Origin: Bog-473 sp963704355
GTDB taxonomy: Bacteria > Actinomycetota > Acidimicrobiia > Acidimicrobiales > RAAP-2
Direction: 5' to 3'
Assembly (NCBI GenBank): GCA_963704355.1
Contig: OY969891.1
Location: forward strand, 2,976,001 to 3,040,000
DNA length: 64,000 nucleotides
The notes below the pieces were generated by a model. That model saw only the letters and a list, made by a program, of their open reading frames with translations, did no database searches and was not told the origin of the DNA. The position numbers and the translations under genes are program-made. Of this stretch, positions 37,854 to 45,345 are shown piece after piece (position 1 is the first letter of the stretch; the number at the start of each line of letters is the position of its first letter).

Positions 37854-38774
37854 GTGGCACGCACCATCTGGAAGGGCGCCCTGAGCTTCGGGCTGGTGAA
37901 CATCCCCGTCGGCCTGTACCCGGCGACCTCGGACAAGAGCATTCACTTCAACCAGTTCGAGGAGGGGACCTCCGACCGCATCCGCTACAAGAAGGTCAAC
38001 GAGCGCACCGGCGAGGAGGTCCCGAACGACCGCATCGCGCGCGGGTTCGACCTGGGCGGCGGCGAGTTCGTGATCCTCACCGACGCGGAGCTCGAGAGCG
38101 CGGAGCCGCAGAAGTCGCGCCAGATCGAGATCTCCGATTTCGTCGGGCTCTCCGACATCGACCCCGTCTTCTTCCGTGGGAGCTACTACCTCGCCCCCGA
38201 GGGGCCGGGCTCCGACAAGGCCTACGCCCTGCTGCGCCGGGCCATGGCCGAGGCCGGGCGCGTGGCCATCGCCACCATGGTGATGCGCAACAAGGAGTAC
38301 CTCGTCGCCATCCGGCCCGACCAGGAAGACGCGCTGGCGCTGCACACCATGTACTTCTCCGACGAGGTGCGCAGTCCCGGCAAGGAGCTGCCCGAGCTGC
38401 CGGAGAACGGCGAGGTCAGCAAACGCGAGCTCTCCATGGCCCAGCTGCTCATCGAGTCGATGGACAGCGAGTGGGATCCCGAGCGCTTCCACGACACGCA
38501 CCGCGAGAAGGTCGAGGCGCTGATCGACGAGAAGGCGAGCGGCCACGAGATCGTCATCCAGAGCGCGCCCGAGGAGCCGGCCAAGGTGGTCGACTTGATG
38601 GAGGCGCTCAACGCCAGCATCAAAGCCGCCGCCAAGCCCGGCGCCAAGGCGGCCGACGACGCCGCGGCCAAGCGGTCGTCGCGGCGCGCCGCCCCGGCGG
38701 CGAAGAAGGCGGCCAAGACGGCCAAGCAGCCGGCCCGGGCCAAGCAGCCCGCTTCCCGCCGCAAGGCGTCCTGA
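37854..38774 (+). CDS. ku: Ku, non-homologous end-joining protein
   Basis: 306 residues from the GTG at 37854 (VARTIWKGALSFGLVNIPVG, the family start). The beta-barrel ring core runs to about residue 255 (IRYKKVNERTGEEVPNDRIA, YYLAPEGPGSDKAY). The C-terminal tail (about 262-306) is Lys/Ala-rich (AAPAAKKAAKTAKQPARAKQ), as in many bacterial Ku proteins where it aids DNA binding. Ku homodimers thread on DNA ends and recruit LigD. No ligD is in this window. Confidence 0.95.
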   Translation: MARTIWKGALSFGLVNIPVGLYPATSDKSIHFNQFEEGTSDRIRYKKVNERTGEEVPNDRIARGFDLGGGEFVILTDAELESAEPQKSRQIEISDFVGLSDIDPVFFRGSYYLAPEGPGSDKAYALLRRAMAEAGRVAIATMVMRNKEYLVAIRPDQEDALALHTMYFSDEVRSPGKELPELPENGEVSKRELSMAQLLIESMDSEWDPERFHDTHREKVEALIDEKASGHEIVIQSAPEEPAKVVDLMEALNASIKAAAKPGAKAADDAAAKRSSRRAAPAAKKAAKTAKQPARAKQPASRRKAS

Positions 38775-38954
38775 CGCCCCTCCTGCACCTCCGGGCCCGG
38801 CCCCCTGGCCCCTGTTTCGAATGCATTGCGTGTGACCGCCATATCCCGCACCAAAGCCGTGTCTGCCCACTGATCTGACTCGTTTTCCCGCTCGAACAGC
38901 CCCCATTGTGGTGTGATTCCACCAGCGAGGCTGGCTCGAAAAAAGGGGGTCTGC

Positions 38955-40082
38955 GTGGCAATCGCACAGGCACGGGTTCCGACCGACAGGCTCGTCGACT
39001 GGGCCCACTTCGACGGCCTCGTCCAGTTGATCTCCGTCGACGGGCAGCGCACCGTCGGCTGCCCCTACTGGGACCTGGTGGCCGACGTCGATGCGCAGCA
39101 GCTCCGCGACCTCTACCGCGACATGGCGATCGTCCGCCGGCTCGATGCCGAGGCGATGGCCCTTCAGCGCCAGGGCGAGCTCGGGTTGTGGGCGCCGCTG
39201 CTCGGTCAGGAGGCGGCGCAGGTGGGCTCGGCCCGCGCGCTCCGGCCCGACGACTTCGTGTTCCCCAGCTACCGCGAGCACGGCGTGGCCTACTGCCGGG
39301 GCGTCGACCCGGTGGCCATGCTGCGGCTCTGGCGCGGCGCGGGCCTCTCGGGGTGGGACCCGGCTCGCTACAACATCGCGACCCCGGCCATCGTCGTCGG
39401 GGCACAGTGCCTCCACGCCACCGGTTACGCGCTCGGGATCGTGCTCGACGGTGCCTCGTCGGCTGCGCTGGCCTACTTCGGCGACGGCGCCACCAGCGAG
39501 GGCGACGTGGCCGAGGCACTGGGCTTCGCGGCCAGCTACACGGTCCCGGTCGTCTTCTTCTGCCAGAACAACCAGTGGGCCATCTCCGAGCCGGTGCGCC
39601 TGCAGTCCCACGCCTCGATCGCCCAGCGAGGGCAGGGCTACGGCATCCCGGGCATCCAGGTGGACGGCAACGACGTGCTCGCCGTCCTGGCCGCGACACG
39701 TCTCGCCCTGGCCCGGGCCTACGCCGGGCAGGGCCCGACGCTCATCGAGGCGGTGACGTATCGCATGGGCCCGCACACCACGTCGGACGACCCCACTCGA
39801 TACCGCTCACGGACCGAGGAAGAGGACTGGCGGGCCAAGGACCCGCTGGCCCGGCTGCGGGCCCTGCTGCGATCGGAGGGCCTGGCCGACGACCGCTTCG
39901 AGGACGGCGTGGACGTCGCCGGCGCCGAAGCGGCCGCCGCATTGCGGGCGGGCGTCGTCTCCATGCCCGACCCCGAGCCGGACGCGCTGTTCGAGCACGT
40001 GTACGCCGGCCCCCACGCGCTGCTCGATGAGGAGCGCGACGCATACGCGCGCTACCTCGCCGAATTCGACGACGCGTCGTGA
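38955..40082 (+). CDS. 2-oxoacid dehydrogenase E1 alpha subunit
   Basis: 375 residues from the GTG at 38955 (AAAAGGGGG upstream). The thiamine diphosphate motif GDGATSEGD (176-184) to NN (205-206) is intact, and the YRMGPHTTSDDPTRYR loop matches the branched-chain/pyruvate E1 alpha family. With E1 beta it decarboxylates a 2-oxoacid (pyruvate or branched-chain ketoacid) and reductively acylates the E2 lipoyl group. First gene of a three-gene operon; its TGA overlaps the next GTG. Confidence 0.92.
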   Translation: MAIAQARVPTDRLVDWAHFDGLVQLISVDGQRTVGCPYWDLVADVDAQQLRDLYRDMAIVRRLDAEAMALQRQGELGLWAPLLGQEAAQVGSARALRPDDFVFPSYREHGVAYCRGVDPVAMLRLWRGAGLSGWDPARYNIATPAIVVGAQCLHATGYALGIVLDGASSAALAYFGDGATSEGDVAEALGFAASYTVPVVFFCQNNQWAISEPVRLQSHASIAQRGQGYGIPGIQVDGNDVLAVLAATRLALARAYAGQGPTLIEAVTYRMGPHTTSDDPTRYRSRTEEEDWRAKDPLARLRALLRSEGLADDRFEDGVDVAGAEAAAALRAGVVSMPDPEPDALFEHVYAGPHALLDEERDAYARYLAEFDDAS

Positions 40083-41065
40083 CCGCCACCATGTCGCTGG
40101 GCAAGGCGTTGAACGCCGGGCTGCGCCAGGCCATGACGCGCGACCCCAAGGTCGTCCTCATGGGCGAGGACATCGGCCAGCTCGGTGGCGTGTTCCGCGT
40201 CACCGAGGGGCTGCAGCGCGACTACGGCGACCGGCGCGTGATCGACACGCCCCTGGCCGAGTCGGGCGTCGTCGGCACGGCCGTCGGTCTGGCCATGCGC
40301 GGCTACCGTCCCGTCTGCGAGATCCAGTTCGACGGGTTCATCTACCCGGCCTTCGACCAGATCGTCTCGCAGGTGGCGAAGTTCCACTACCGCAACGAGG
40401 GGCGGGTCGCCATGCCCGTCACCATCCGCGTGCCGTACGGCGGCGGGATCGGCGCGGTCGAGCACCACTCCGAGTCGCCCGAGGCCTACTTCGCGCACAC
40501 CGCTGGGCTGCGCGTCGTCACGCCGAGCAACGCGGCGGACGCCCACCGCATGATCCAGCAGGCCGTCGCCTCCGACGACCCCGTCGTCTTCTTCGAGCCG
40601 AAGCGACGCTACTGGGACAAGGGCGAGGTGGACGAGGACGCGCCGCTCGACGAGGTGCCGCTGCACCGTGCCCGCGTCGTCGTCGAGGGGACCGACGTCA
40701 CCGTTGCGGCCTACGGCCCCATGGTGGCCACCTCGCTGGAGGCCGCCGGAATCGGCGCGGAGGAGGGGACCTCGGTCGAAGTCGTGGACCTGCGTTCTCT
40801 CTCGCCGGTCGACTTCGAAACGCTCGAGGCGTCGGTGCGCAAGACAGGGCGCCTCGTCGTGGTGCACGAAGCGCCTGTCTTCTGCGGTCTGGGCGCCGAG
40901 ATCGCCGCACGCATCTCGGAGCGCTGCTTCTACTCCCTGGAGTCGCCGGTGCGCCGCGTCGGCGGCTTCGCCACCCCGTACCCCCCGGCCAAGTTGGAAA
41001 AGCACTTCCTGCCCGACGCGGACCGGATCCTCCACGCCGTGGACGAGTGCCTGGCGCAGCCGTGA
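40079..41065 (+). CDS. 2-oxoacid dehydrogenase E1 beta subunit
   Basis: 328 residues, GTG overlapping the E1 alpha stop. Conserved E1 beta features: VVLMGEDIGQLGGVFRVTEG, VIDTPLAESGVVGTAVGLAM, PVTIRVPYGGGIGAVEHHSE and VVTPSNAADAHRM. It forms the alpha2-beta2 heterotetramer active site with the upstream product. Confidence 0.93.
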   Translation: MTATMSLGKALNAGLRQAMTRDPKVVLMGEDIGQLGGVFRVTEGLQRDYGDRRVIDTPLAESGVVGTAVGLAMRGYRPVCEIQFDGFIYPAFDQIVSQVAKFHYRNEGRVAMPVTIRVPYGGGIGAVEHHSESPEAYFAHTAGLRVVTPSNAADAHRMIQQAVASDDPVVFFEPKRRYWDKGEVDEDAPLDEVPLHRARVVVEGTDVTVAAYGPMVATSLEAAGIGAEEGTSVEVVDLRSLSPVDFETLEASVRKTGRLVVVHEAPVFCGLGAEIAARISERCFYSLESPVRRVGGFATPYPPAKLEKHFLPDADRILHAVDECLAQP

Positions 41066-42324
41066 GCGAGGTGCGCCAGTTCCTCCTCCCTGATCTCGGG
41101 GAGGGACTGACCGAGGCGGAGATCGTCGCATGGCACGTCGCCGGCGGCGACGTGGTGACGTTGAACCAGGTGCTCGTCGAGGTCGAGACCGAGAAGGCGG
41201 TCGTCGAGCTGCCCAGCCCCTTTGCCGGGACCGTCGTCGAGCTCCTCGCCGCACCCGGCGACACCGTCGCGGTCGGCGCGCCGATCGTCGCCATCGACCC
41301 CTCGGGCATCGGCGCCGGGCCCAACGAGTCGGGCGTGGCCCCCGAGAAGGTGTCGGTGTTGGTGGGCTACGGCCCGGCCGAGGCCGCGCCGAGCCGGCGC
41401 CGGCGGCGCGGCGGCGCGCACCGCGAACGCCCGCCCTCCCCACCCGCACCGCCTGCCGGCATCGGGCGCCCGCTTGCCGCACCACCCGTGCGCTTCATGG
41501 CACGCCAGCAGGGCGTGGACCTGGCGCACATTGCGGGGCACGGGCCGGGCGGCATCGTCACCCGCGAGGACCTCGCCGCGCACCTTGCCGGCGCGCCGCC
41601 GCCAGCAGCCGCACCCGTACCCGGCCGCGAAACGCGGGCTCCGGTCCGCGGCGTCCAGAAGCACATGGCCCAGGCGATGGTCCGCAGCGTCGCCACCGCG
41701 CCCCAGGCGTGCGTCTTCCTGACGGTCGACGTCACGCCGACCACCGAGTTGGTGGAGCGCCTGCGCGCCAACCGCCGCTTCGAGGGCGTGCGAGTGACCC
41801 TGCTCACCCTCGTCGCCCGGGCCGTGGTGCTCGCGCTGCGTGACCAGCCGGCCCTGAACTCGTCGTGGGACGAGGCCACCGACGAAGTCGTGACCAATCA
41901 CTACGTCAACCTCGGCATCGCGGTGGCGGGCCCGCACGGTCTGGTGGTGCCGAACATCAAGGACGCGCACGGCCTCGCGCTGCGGGAGCTGGCGCTGGCG
42001 CTGTCCGACCTCACCGAGCAGGCCCGCTCGGCCCGCTCGACGCCCGCCGACCTGAGCGGGGGGACCATCACGATCACGAACGTCGGCGTGTTCGGGGTGG
42101 ACGCCGGCGTGCCGATCCTCAACCCGGGCGAGGCGGCCATCCTGGCCGTCGGCGCCGCGCAGCGGCGACCCTGGGAACACGAGGGCGAGGTGGTGCTGCG
42201 CGACGTGCTGACCCTGAGCCTCGCCTTCGACCACCGGCTGGTCGACGGCCAGGCGGCGTCGCTCTTCCTGGCCGCAGTGGGGGAGATCCTCGCCGACCCG
42301 ACGAACCTGATCGCACTCGTCTGA
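41062..42324 (+). CDS. 2-oxoacid dehydrogenase E2 (dihydrolipoyl acyltransferase)
   Basis: 420 residues, GTG overlapping the E1 beta stop. One N-terminal lipoyl domain with lipoylated Lys45 in VETEKAVVEL, an Arg/Pro linker, a peripheral-subunit-binding domain (PPVRFMARQQGVDLAHIAGH, about 140-175) and a catalytic domain ending in the HxxxDG motif (H391RLVDG). It accepts the acyl group and transfers it to CoA. No E3 (lipoamide dehydrogenase) follows. Actinobacteria usually have a homodimeric E1 for pyruvate, so a branched-chain role is more likely, but substrate cannot be read here. Confidence 0.92.
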   Translation: MSEVRQFLLPDLGEGLTEAEIVAWHVAGGDVVTLNQVLVEVETEKAVVELPSPFAGTVVELLAAPGDTVAVGAPIVAIDPSGIGAGPNESGVAPEKVSVLVGYGPAEAAPSRRRRRGGAHRERPPSPPAPPAGIGRPLAAPPVRFMARQQGVDLAHIAGHGPGGIVTREDLAAHLAGAPPPAAAPVPGRETRAPVRGVQKHMAQAMVRSVATAPQACVFLTVDVTPTTELVERLRANRRFEGVRVTLLTLVARAVVLALRDQPALNSSWDEATDEVVTNHYVNLGIAVAGPHGLVVPNIKDAHGLALRELALALSDLTEQARSARSTPADLSGGTITITNVGVFGVDAGVPILNPGEAAILAVGAAQRRPWEHEGEVVLRDVLTLSLAFDHRLVDGQAASLFLAAVGEILADPTNLIALV

Positions 42325-42344
42325 GCGGGCCGCCGCCTCGCGAC

Positions 42345-42527
42345 TCACTCCTCGCCGTCGGCGAGGAGCTGTTGGAGCCCGGTGCGCAACGCACGCAGCT
42401 GGCGCTCGAGGTCCTGGAGCTCGCGGACCAACCGCATGGCCTCCTCCCGGTCGAGGGCGGGGGCCCCGGGGCGGAGCATGGCGAGCGAGCGCCGGAGGGA
42501 CTCGATCTCGTAGCGGCGCTCCATCAT
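42345..42527 (-). CDS. LexA-operated small coiled-coil protein
   Basis: 60 residues from the ATG at 42527 (or 59 from the second Met at 42524). Begins MERRYEIESLRRSLAML and is almost wholly a charged alpha helix (EEAMRLVRELQDLERQLRAL) with a heptad-like spacing of Leu, ending ADGEE. No family recognised. The start sits 8 bases after a -10 hexamer with no room for a leader, and a LexA-type palindrome covers the promoter, so it should be induced by DNA damage. Confidence 0.65.
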   Translation of the reverse strand: MMERRYEIESLRRSLAMLRPGAPALDREEAMRLVRELQDLERQLRALRTGLQQLLADGEE

Positions 42528-42528
42528 C

Positions 42529-42552
42529 AAATACGAACATATGTTCGTATTT
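42529..42552. promoter_or_regulatory. LexA operator (SOS box) in a 24-bp perfect palindrome
   Basis: The core CGAACATATGTTCG (42534-42547) is an exact Cheo-type SOS box (CGAAC-N4-GTTCG) as used by LexA in actinobacteria and Bacillus. Perfect dyad symmetry continues to 24 bases. It overlaps the -10 and part of the spacer of the minus-strand promoter, an ideal position for repression. Confidence 0.9.
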
Positions 42553-42564
42553 CGGTCCGGGCAA
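42536..42564 (-). promoter_or_regulatory. Sigma-70-type promoter for the SOS gene
   Basis: Minus strand: -35 TTGCCC (42559-42564), 17-base spacer, -10 TATGTT (42536-42541), then eight bases to the ATG at 42527. This spacing puts the transcription start at or next to the start codon, implying a leaderless mRNA. Confidence 0.6.
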
Positions 42565-42741
42565 GGGGAGCGGTGCGGTGCAGCGCGAAACACGGGGGAA
42601 AACCAGCGGAGCGCAGGGGCGATTCGTCCCTGAGCAGGGGCCCACCAACTTTTCCGGATGCGGCATTGTCGGTTTGCCGATGGGGCGCGAGGGTATAAGC
42701 GCGGGCTCGCGAGCCTGAGCGGGGCCCGCAGAGGAGGTCGC

Positions 42742-43143
42742 ATGAAGACCGTCCGAGACGTCATGAGTGGGGACATCGAGGTGCTGCGCACCACGGAGAC
42801 GGCGGCCGATGCGGCGAGCTACCTGGCGGCACACGCCGCCGACGACGTTCTGCTGTGCTTGTCCGACGGAAGCCTCGCCGGCATGGTGAGCAATCGGGAC
42901 ATCGTGGCCAAGGTGGTGGCCAAGGGCCTGGACCCCCGCGAGGTCACATTGGCCGAGCTCGCCGAGCCCACCGATGCACTGGCGCTCGACGTGAACGTCT
43001 CAGTGGAGGACGCCGGCTCAATCATGTGCCGCAATCACCGCGCCCGCCTGCCGGTCACCGAGGGTGATCGCGTCATCGGGCAGGTGACCCAGCGCGACGT
43101 GGCGCGGTCGCTGCTGTTCCGCCCGCCGTGGATGGAGAACTAA
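42742..43143 (+). CDS. CBS-domain pair protein
   Basis: 133 residues, ATG after GAGGAGG. Two CBS motifs: VRDVMSGDIEVLRTTETAAD ... GMVSNRDIVAKVVAKG, and DVNVSVEDAGSIMCRNHRAR ... GQVTQRDVARSLL. Bateman modules bind adenosyl nucleotides and act as energy or redox sensors. Stand-alone pair, effector unknown. Confidence 0.9.
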   Translation: MKTVRDVMSGDIEVLRTTETAADAASYLAAHAADDVLLCLSDGSLAGMVSNRDIVAKVVAKGLDPREVTLAELAEPTDALALDVNVSVEDAGSIMCRNHRARLPVTEGDRVIGQVTQRDVARSLLFRPPWMEN

Positions 43144-43728
43144 GCGCATCCTGAATCCACCGCCGCTTCGCCACCGTGCTAGCTCCGGAAACTCTCAAAG
43201 GATCTGGTTATGGTTTTCAGCGACATCAACGGTGCTCTCTCGGCCGGCCCACACCTGCCTGCAACCCCAGGAGCAAAAACGCTCCGCCGACCGCTTCTCG
43301 CGCATCTCTGTTGCAGTTCCGCGTCAGTCGTGGCGCAAAGGCGAAAGCTGCCTTGCGCCCCGACGTTTCACTGACGTAAGAGCATGGGGCTTCGGGATCG
43401 AGCTGGCGCAGCGGGCGCCGGCCGCCGGTTCCGAATGGAGGACGGAAGGAGGGGGAATGCGCCATTCGCGACGAGGCGACAAAGCCTGCAGCGACCCACA
43501 GCATTCTCGATCCTCTCGGATTCACCCTGAGCTCGCCAACGATCAACTCAGGACGGAGCGCCACGCTCCGGCCCGTTCGAGCGTCGATCCCCTCGGGCAT
43601 GAAGGTGTGCCCGCGCTCGGTGCGGTGACCGGAGCCACGGTTCGCGGTGAGCGGGCCCGGACGATGCGGACCCTCCATCCCCAAGTGCGCGCACCCCGCG
43701 CGTACATCCGCATCACCGCCTGAGTCCC
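43144..43728. other. Intergenic region
   Basis: About 585 bases with no convincing ORF. Frames on both strands have shadow-like composition. An RNA gene cannot be excluded but no conserved structure was recognised before the hairpin at its end. Confidence 0.4.
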
Positions 43729-43756
43729 GGCCGGCGGGGCTTGTGCCCCGCCGGCC
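43729..43756. terminator. Strong GC hairpin, terminator-like
   Basis: Perfect 12-bp stem GGCCGGCGGGGC with loop TTGT. No U-tract follows on either strand, so it is not a classical intrinsic terminator; U-less hairpins can act this way in actinobacteria. It lies 53 bases upstream of the HAD gene. Confidence 0.5.
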
Positions 43757-43808
43757 GTCAGTTCGGACCCTCCGGCGCCCACCTCATCGACGGTTAGCCT
43801 CGGCGCCC

Positions 43809-44600
43809 ATGTGGCCACCACCCCCCGGGGGCACCTGGGTGCTCGACCTCGACGGGGTCGTGTGGATCACCGGCCGTCCCATCCCCGGCGTCGACGAGGC
43901 GGTCGCTCTGCTGCGCGGCGCCGGTGTCCGGGTGCTCTTTGCCACCAACAATTCGGCTCCCACGCGCGCCGAGTTGCGCCGCCGCCTTGAGCACTGCGGC
44001 ATCACGACCGGCGACGCGGACCTCGTCAGCTCCGCCGACGTCGCCGCCGGCCTGCTCGCACCTGGGTCGAGCGCGCTCGTGGTCGGCGACGACGGCATCG
44101 TCGAGGCGCTCGGTCGCTGGGGCGTGACGGTCGTGCCCGAAGGGCCGGCCGACGCCGTCGTCGTGGGATGGACTCGAACGAACTTCACCTTCGACGCCGT
44201 GGACCAGGCCGCCCGCGCCGTGCGGGCGGGAGCCCGCCTGGTCGGGACGAACGAGGACCCGACCTTCCCCACCTCCGACGGGCTGGTCCCGGGAGCGGGT
44301 GCCCTCCTGGCCGCGGTGGCGACGGCGGCCGAGGCCAAGCCGCTCGTGGCGGGCAAGCCGCACCGCCCCACGGCGGACGCCATCCTCGAGCGGGTGGGCG
44401 GCGCCGGCGAGCTGCGGGCCATGGTGGGGGACCGCCCGGCCACCGACGGGGCGCTGGCCGAGCAGCTCGGCATCCCCTTCGCCCTGGTCTTGTCCGGCGT
44501 GACGAGGGAGGGAGACCCGCCCGCCGTAGGGAGCCTGCGACCGGCCATCACGGCCCCCGACCTGCGCACACTCGTCACCCGGACCGTGAACGACGGGTGA
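43809..44600 (+). CDS. HAD-superfamily hydrolase (NagD/phosphoglycolate phosphatase type)
   Basis: 263 residues from the ATG at 43809. HAD motif I WVLDLDGVVW (nucleophile Asp near 12 and general acid Asp near 14), motif II FATNNSAPT, motif III Lys in VAGKPHRPTADAIL, motif IV MVGDRPATDGALAEQLG. The C2-cap layout is that of NagD-like sugar or 4-nitrophenyl phosphatases. Substrate unknown. Confidence 0.88.
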   Translation: MWPPPPGGTWVLDLDGVVWITGRPIPGVDEAVALLRGAGVRVLFATNNSAPTRAELRRRLEHCGITTGDADLVSSADVAAGLLAPGSSALVVGDDGIVEALGRWGVTVVPEGPADAVVVGWTRTNFTFDAVDQAARAVRAGARLVGTNEDPTFPTSDGLVPGAGALLAAVATAAEAKPLVAGKPHRPTADAILERVGGAGELRAMVGDRPATDGALAEQLGIPFALVLSGVTREGDPPAVGSLRPAITAPDLRTLVTRTVNDG

Positions 44601-44603
44601 AAA

Positions 44604-44637
44604 AGTGCTTGCTCTCAGCTAGCACTTCAGATACTCT
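44604..44637 (+). promoter_or_regulatory. Leaderless promoter with inverted repeat for the phasin-like gene
   Basis: -35 TTGCTC (44609-44614), 17-base spacer, -10 TACTCT (44632-44637); the ATG begins seven bases after the -10, so transcription likely starts on the A of ATG. An inverted repeat AGTGCT (44604-44609) and AGCACT (44621-44626) overlaps the -35 and spacer and could be an operator. No Shine-Dalgarno is present. Confidence 0.55.
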
Positions 44638-44643
44638 CGTGCA

Positions 44644-45345
44644 ATGGCTAGTAATGAGCGGATACGCAAGTACCTCGATGCGGGGACGGTCTTCGGGCAG
44701 GTGACCCGTGGCCGGGCAGAGGAGATCGTGCGAGAGTTGGTGAACGCGGGGGACATTCCGCGCGGCCAGGCACAGGAGTGGGTGGACAACTTGGTGGATC
44801 GAAGCCGGAAGACCAGTGAGCAGGTCCTCGACCTGATCCGCCACGAGGTGGCCGATCAGCTGCGCAAGATCGACGCCAAGTCCCTGGAGAGCCTGGCCAA
44901 CCAGGTCGCCGACGTCCTGAAGCGCTCGGCCGTGGCGGGACGGCGGGCCACCCATGACATGACGAAGCAGGCGGGGAAGACGGCGAAGGCCGCTCGCACC
45001 CAGGCCGAGAAGACCACCAAGGCGGCGCGGACCCAAGCCGGCAAGACGGCGACCCGGGCCCGGACCGAGGCGGGCAAGACGGCGACCCGGGCCCGGACCG
45101 AGGCGGGCAAGACGGCGACCCGGGCCCGCTCGGCCGCCACAACGGCCACCTCGGCGGCCAAGAAGGCGGTGCCGGCGCGTTCGGCCTCCGGATCGAAGAA
45201 GTCAGCGAAGAAGGCCCCGGCCAAGAAGGCCCCGGCCAAGAAGGCAACGGCGAAGAAGGCCCCCGCCAAGAAGGCCACGGCCAAGAAGGCCCCGGCCAAG
45301 AAGACGACCAAGAAGTCGACCTCGGCCAAGAAGGCCGCCAACTGA
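44644..45345 (+). CDS. Phasin-like protein with histone H1/AlgP-like Lys-Ala tail
   Basis: 233 residues. Residues 1-100 resemble the polyhydroxyalkanoate granule-associated (phasin-like) helices of actinobacteria (IRKYLDAGTVFGQVTRGRAE, VDNLVDRSRKTSEQVLDLIR). Residues 100-165 have three copies of AGKTATRARTE. Residues 175-233 are PAKKA/TAKKA repeats like those of histone H1-like and AlgP-like DNA-binding tails. It may bind DNA or polyanions while the N-terminus assembles as a coiled coil. Its stop overlaps the proposed CTG start of tlyA. Confidence 0.75.
   Translation: MASNERIRKYLDAGTVFGQVTRGRAEEIVRELVNAGDIPRGQAQEWVDNLVDRSRKTSEQVLDLIRHEVADQLRKIDAKSLESLANQVADVLKRSAVAGRRATHDMTKQAGKTAKAARTQAEKTTKAARTQAGKTATRARTEAGKTATRARTEAGKTATRARSAATTATSAAKKAVPARSASGSKKSAKKAPAKKAPAKKATAKKAPAKKATAKKAPAKKTTKKSTSAKKAAN
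45040..45132 (+). repeat. Three tandem copies of a 33-bp unit
   Basis: Nearly identical 33-base units starting GGCAAGACGGCGACCCGGGC at 45040, 45073 and 45106 (the third diverges after 27 bases). They code AGKTATRARTE. Copy number may vary in strains. Confidence 0.85.

Noticed and set aside
37788..39776. Long minus-strand frame across ku and E1 alpha
   Set aside because: It overlaps two well-recognised plus-strand genes. Only its last 128 codons (37401-37787) lie in free space and are annotated.
44604..44640. CIRCE-like HrcA element before the phasin-like gene
   Set aside because: The half sites are in the opposite order (AGTGCT...AGCACT rather than GCACTC...GAGTGC), so HrcA binding is not supported; kept only as an inverted repeat.
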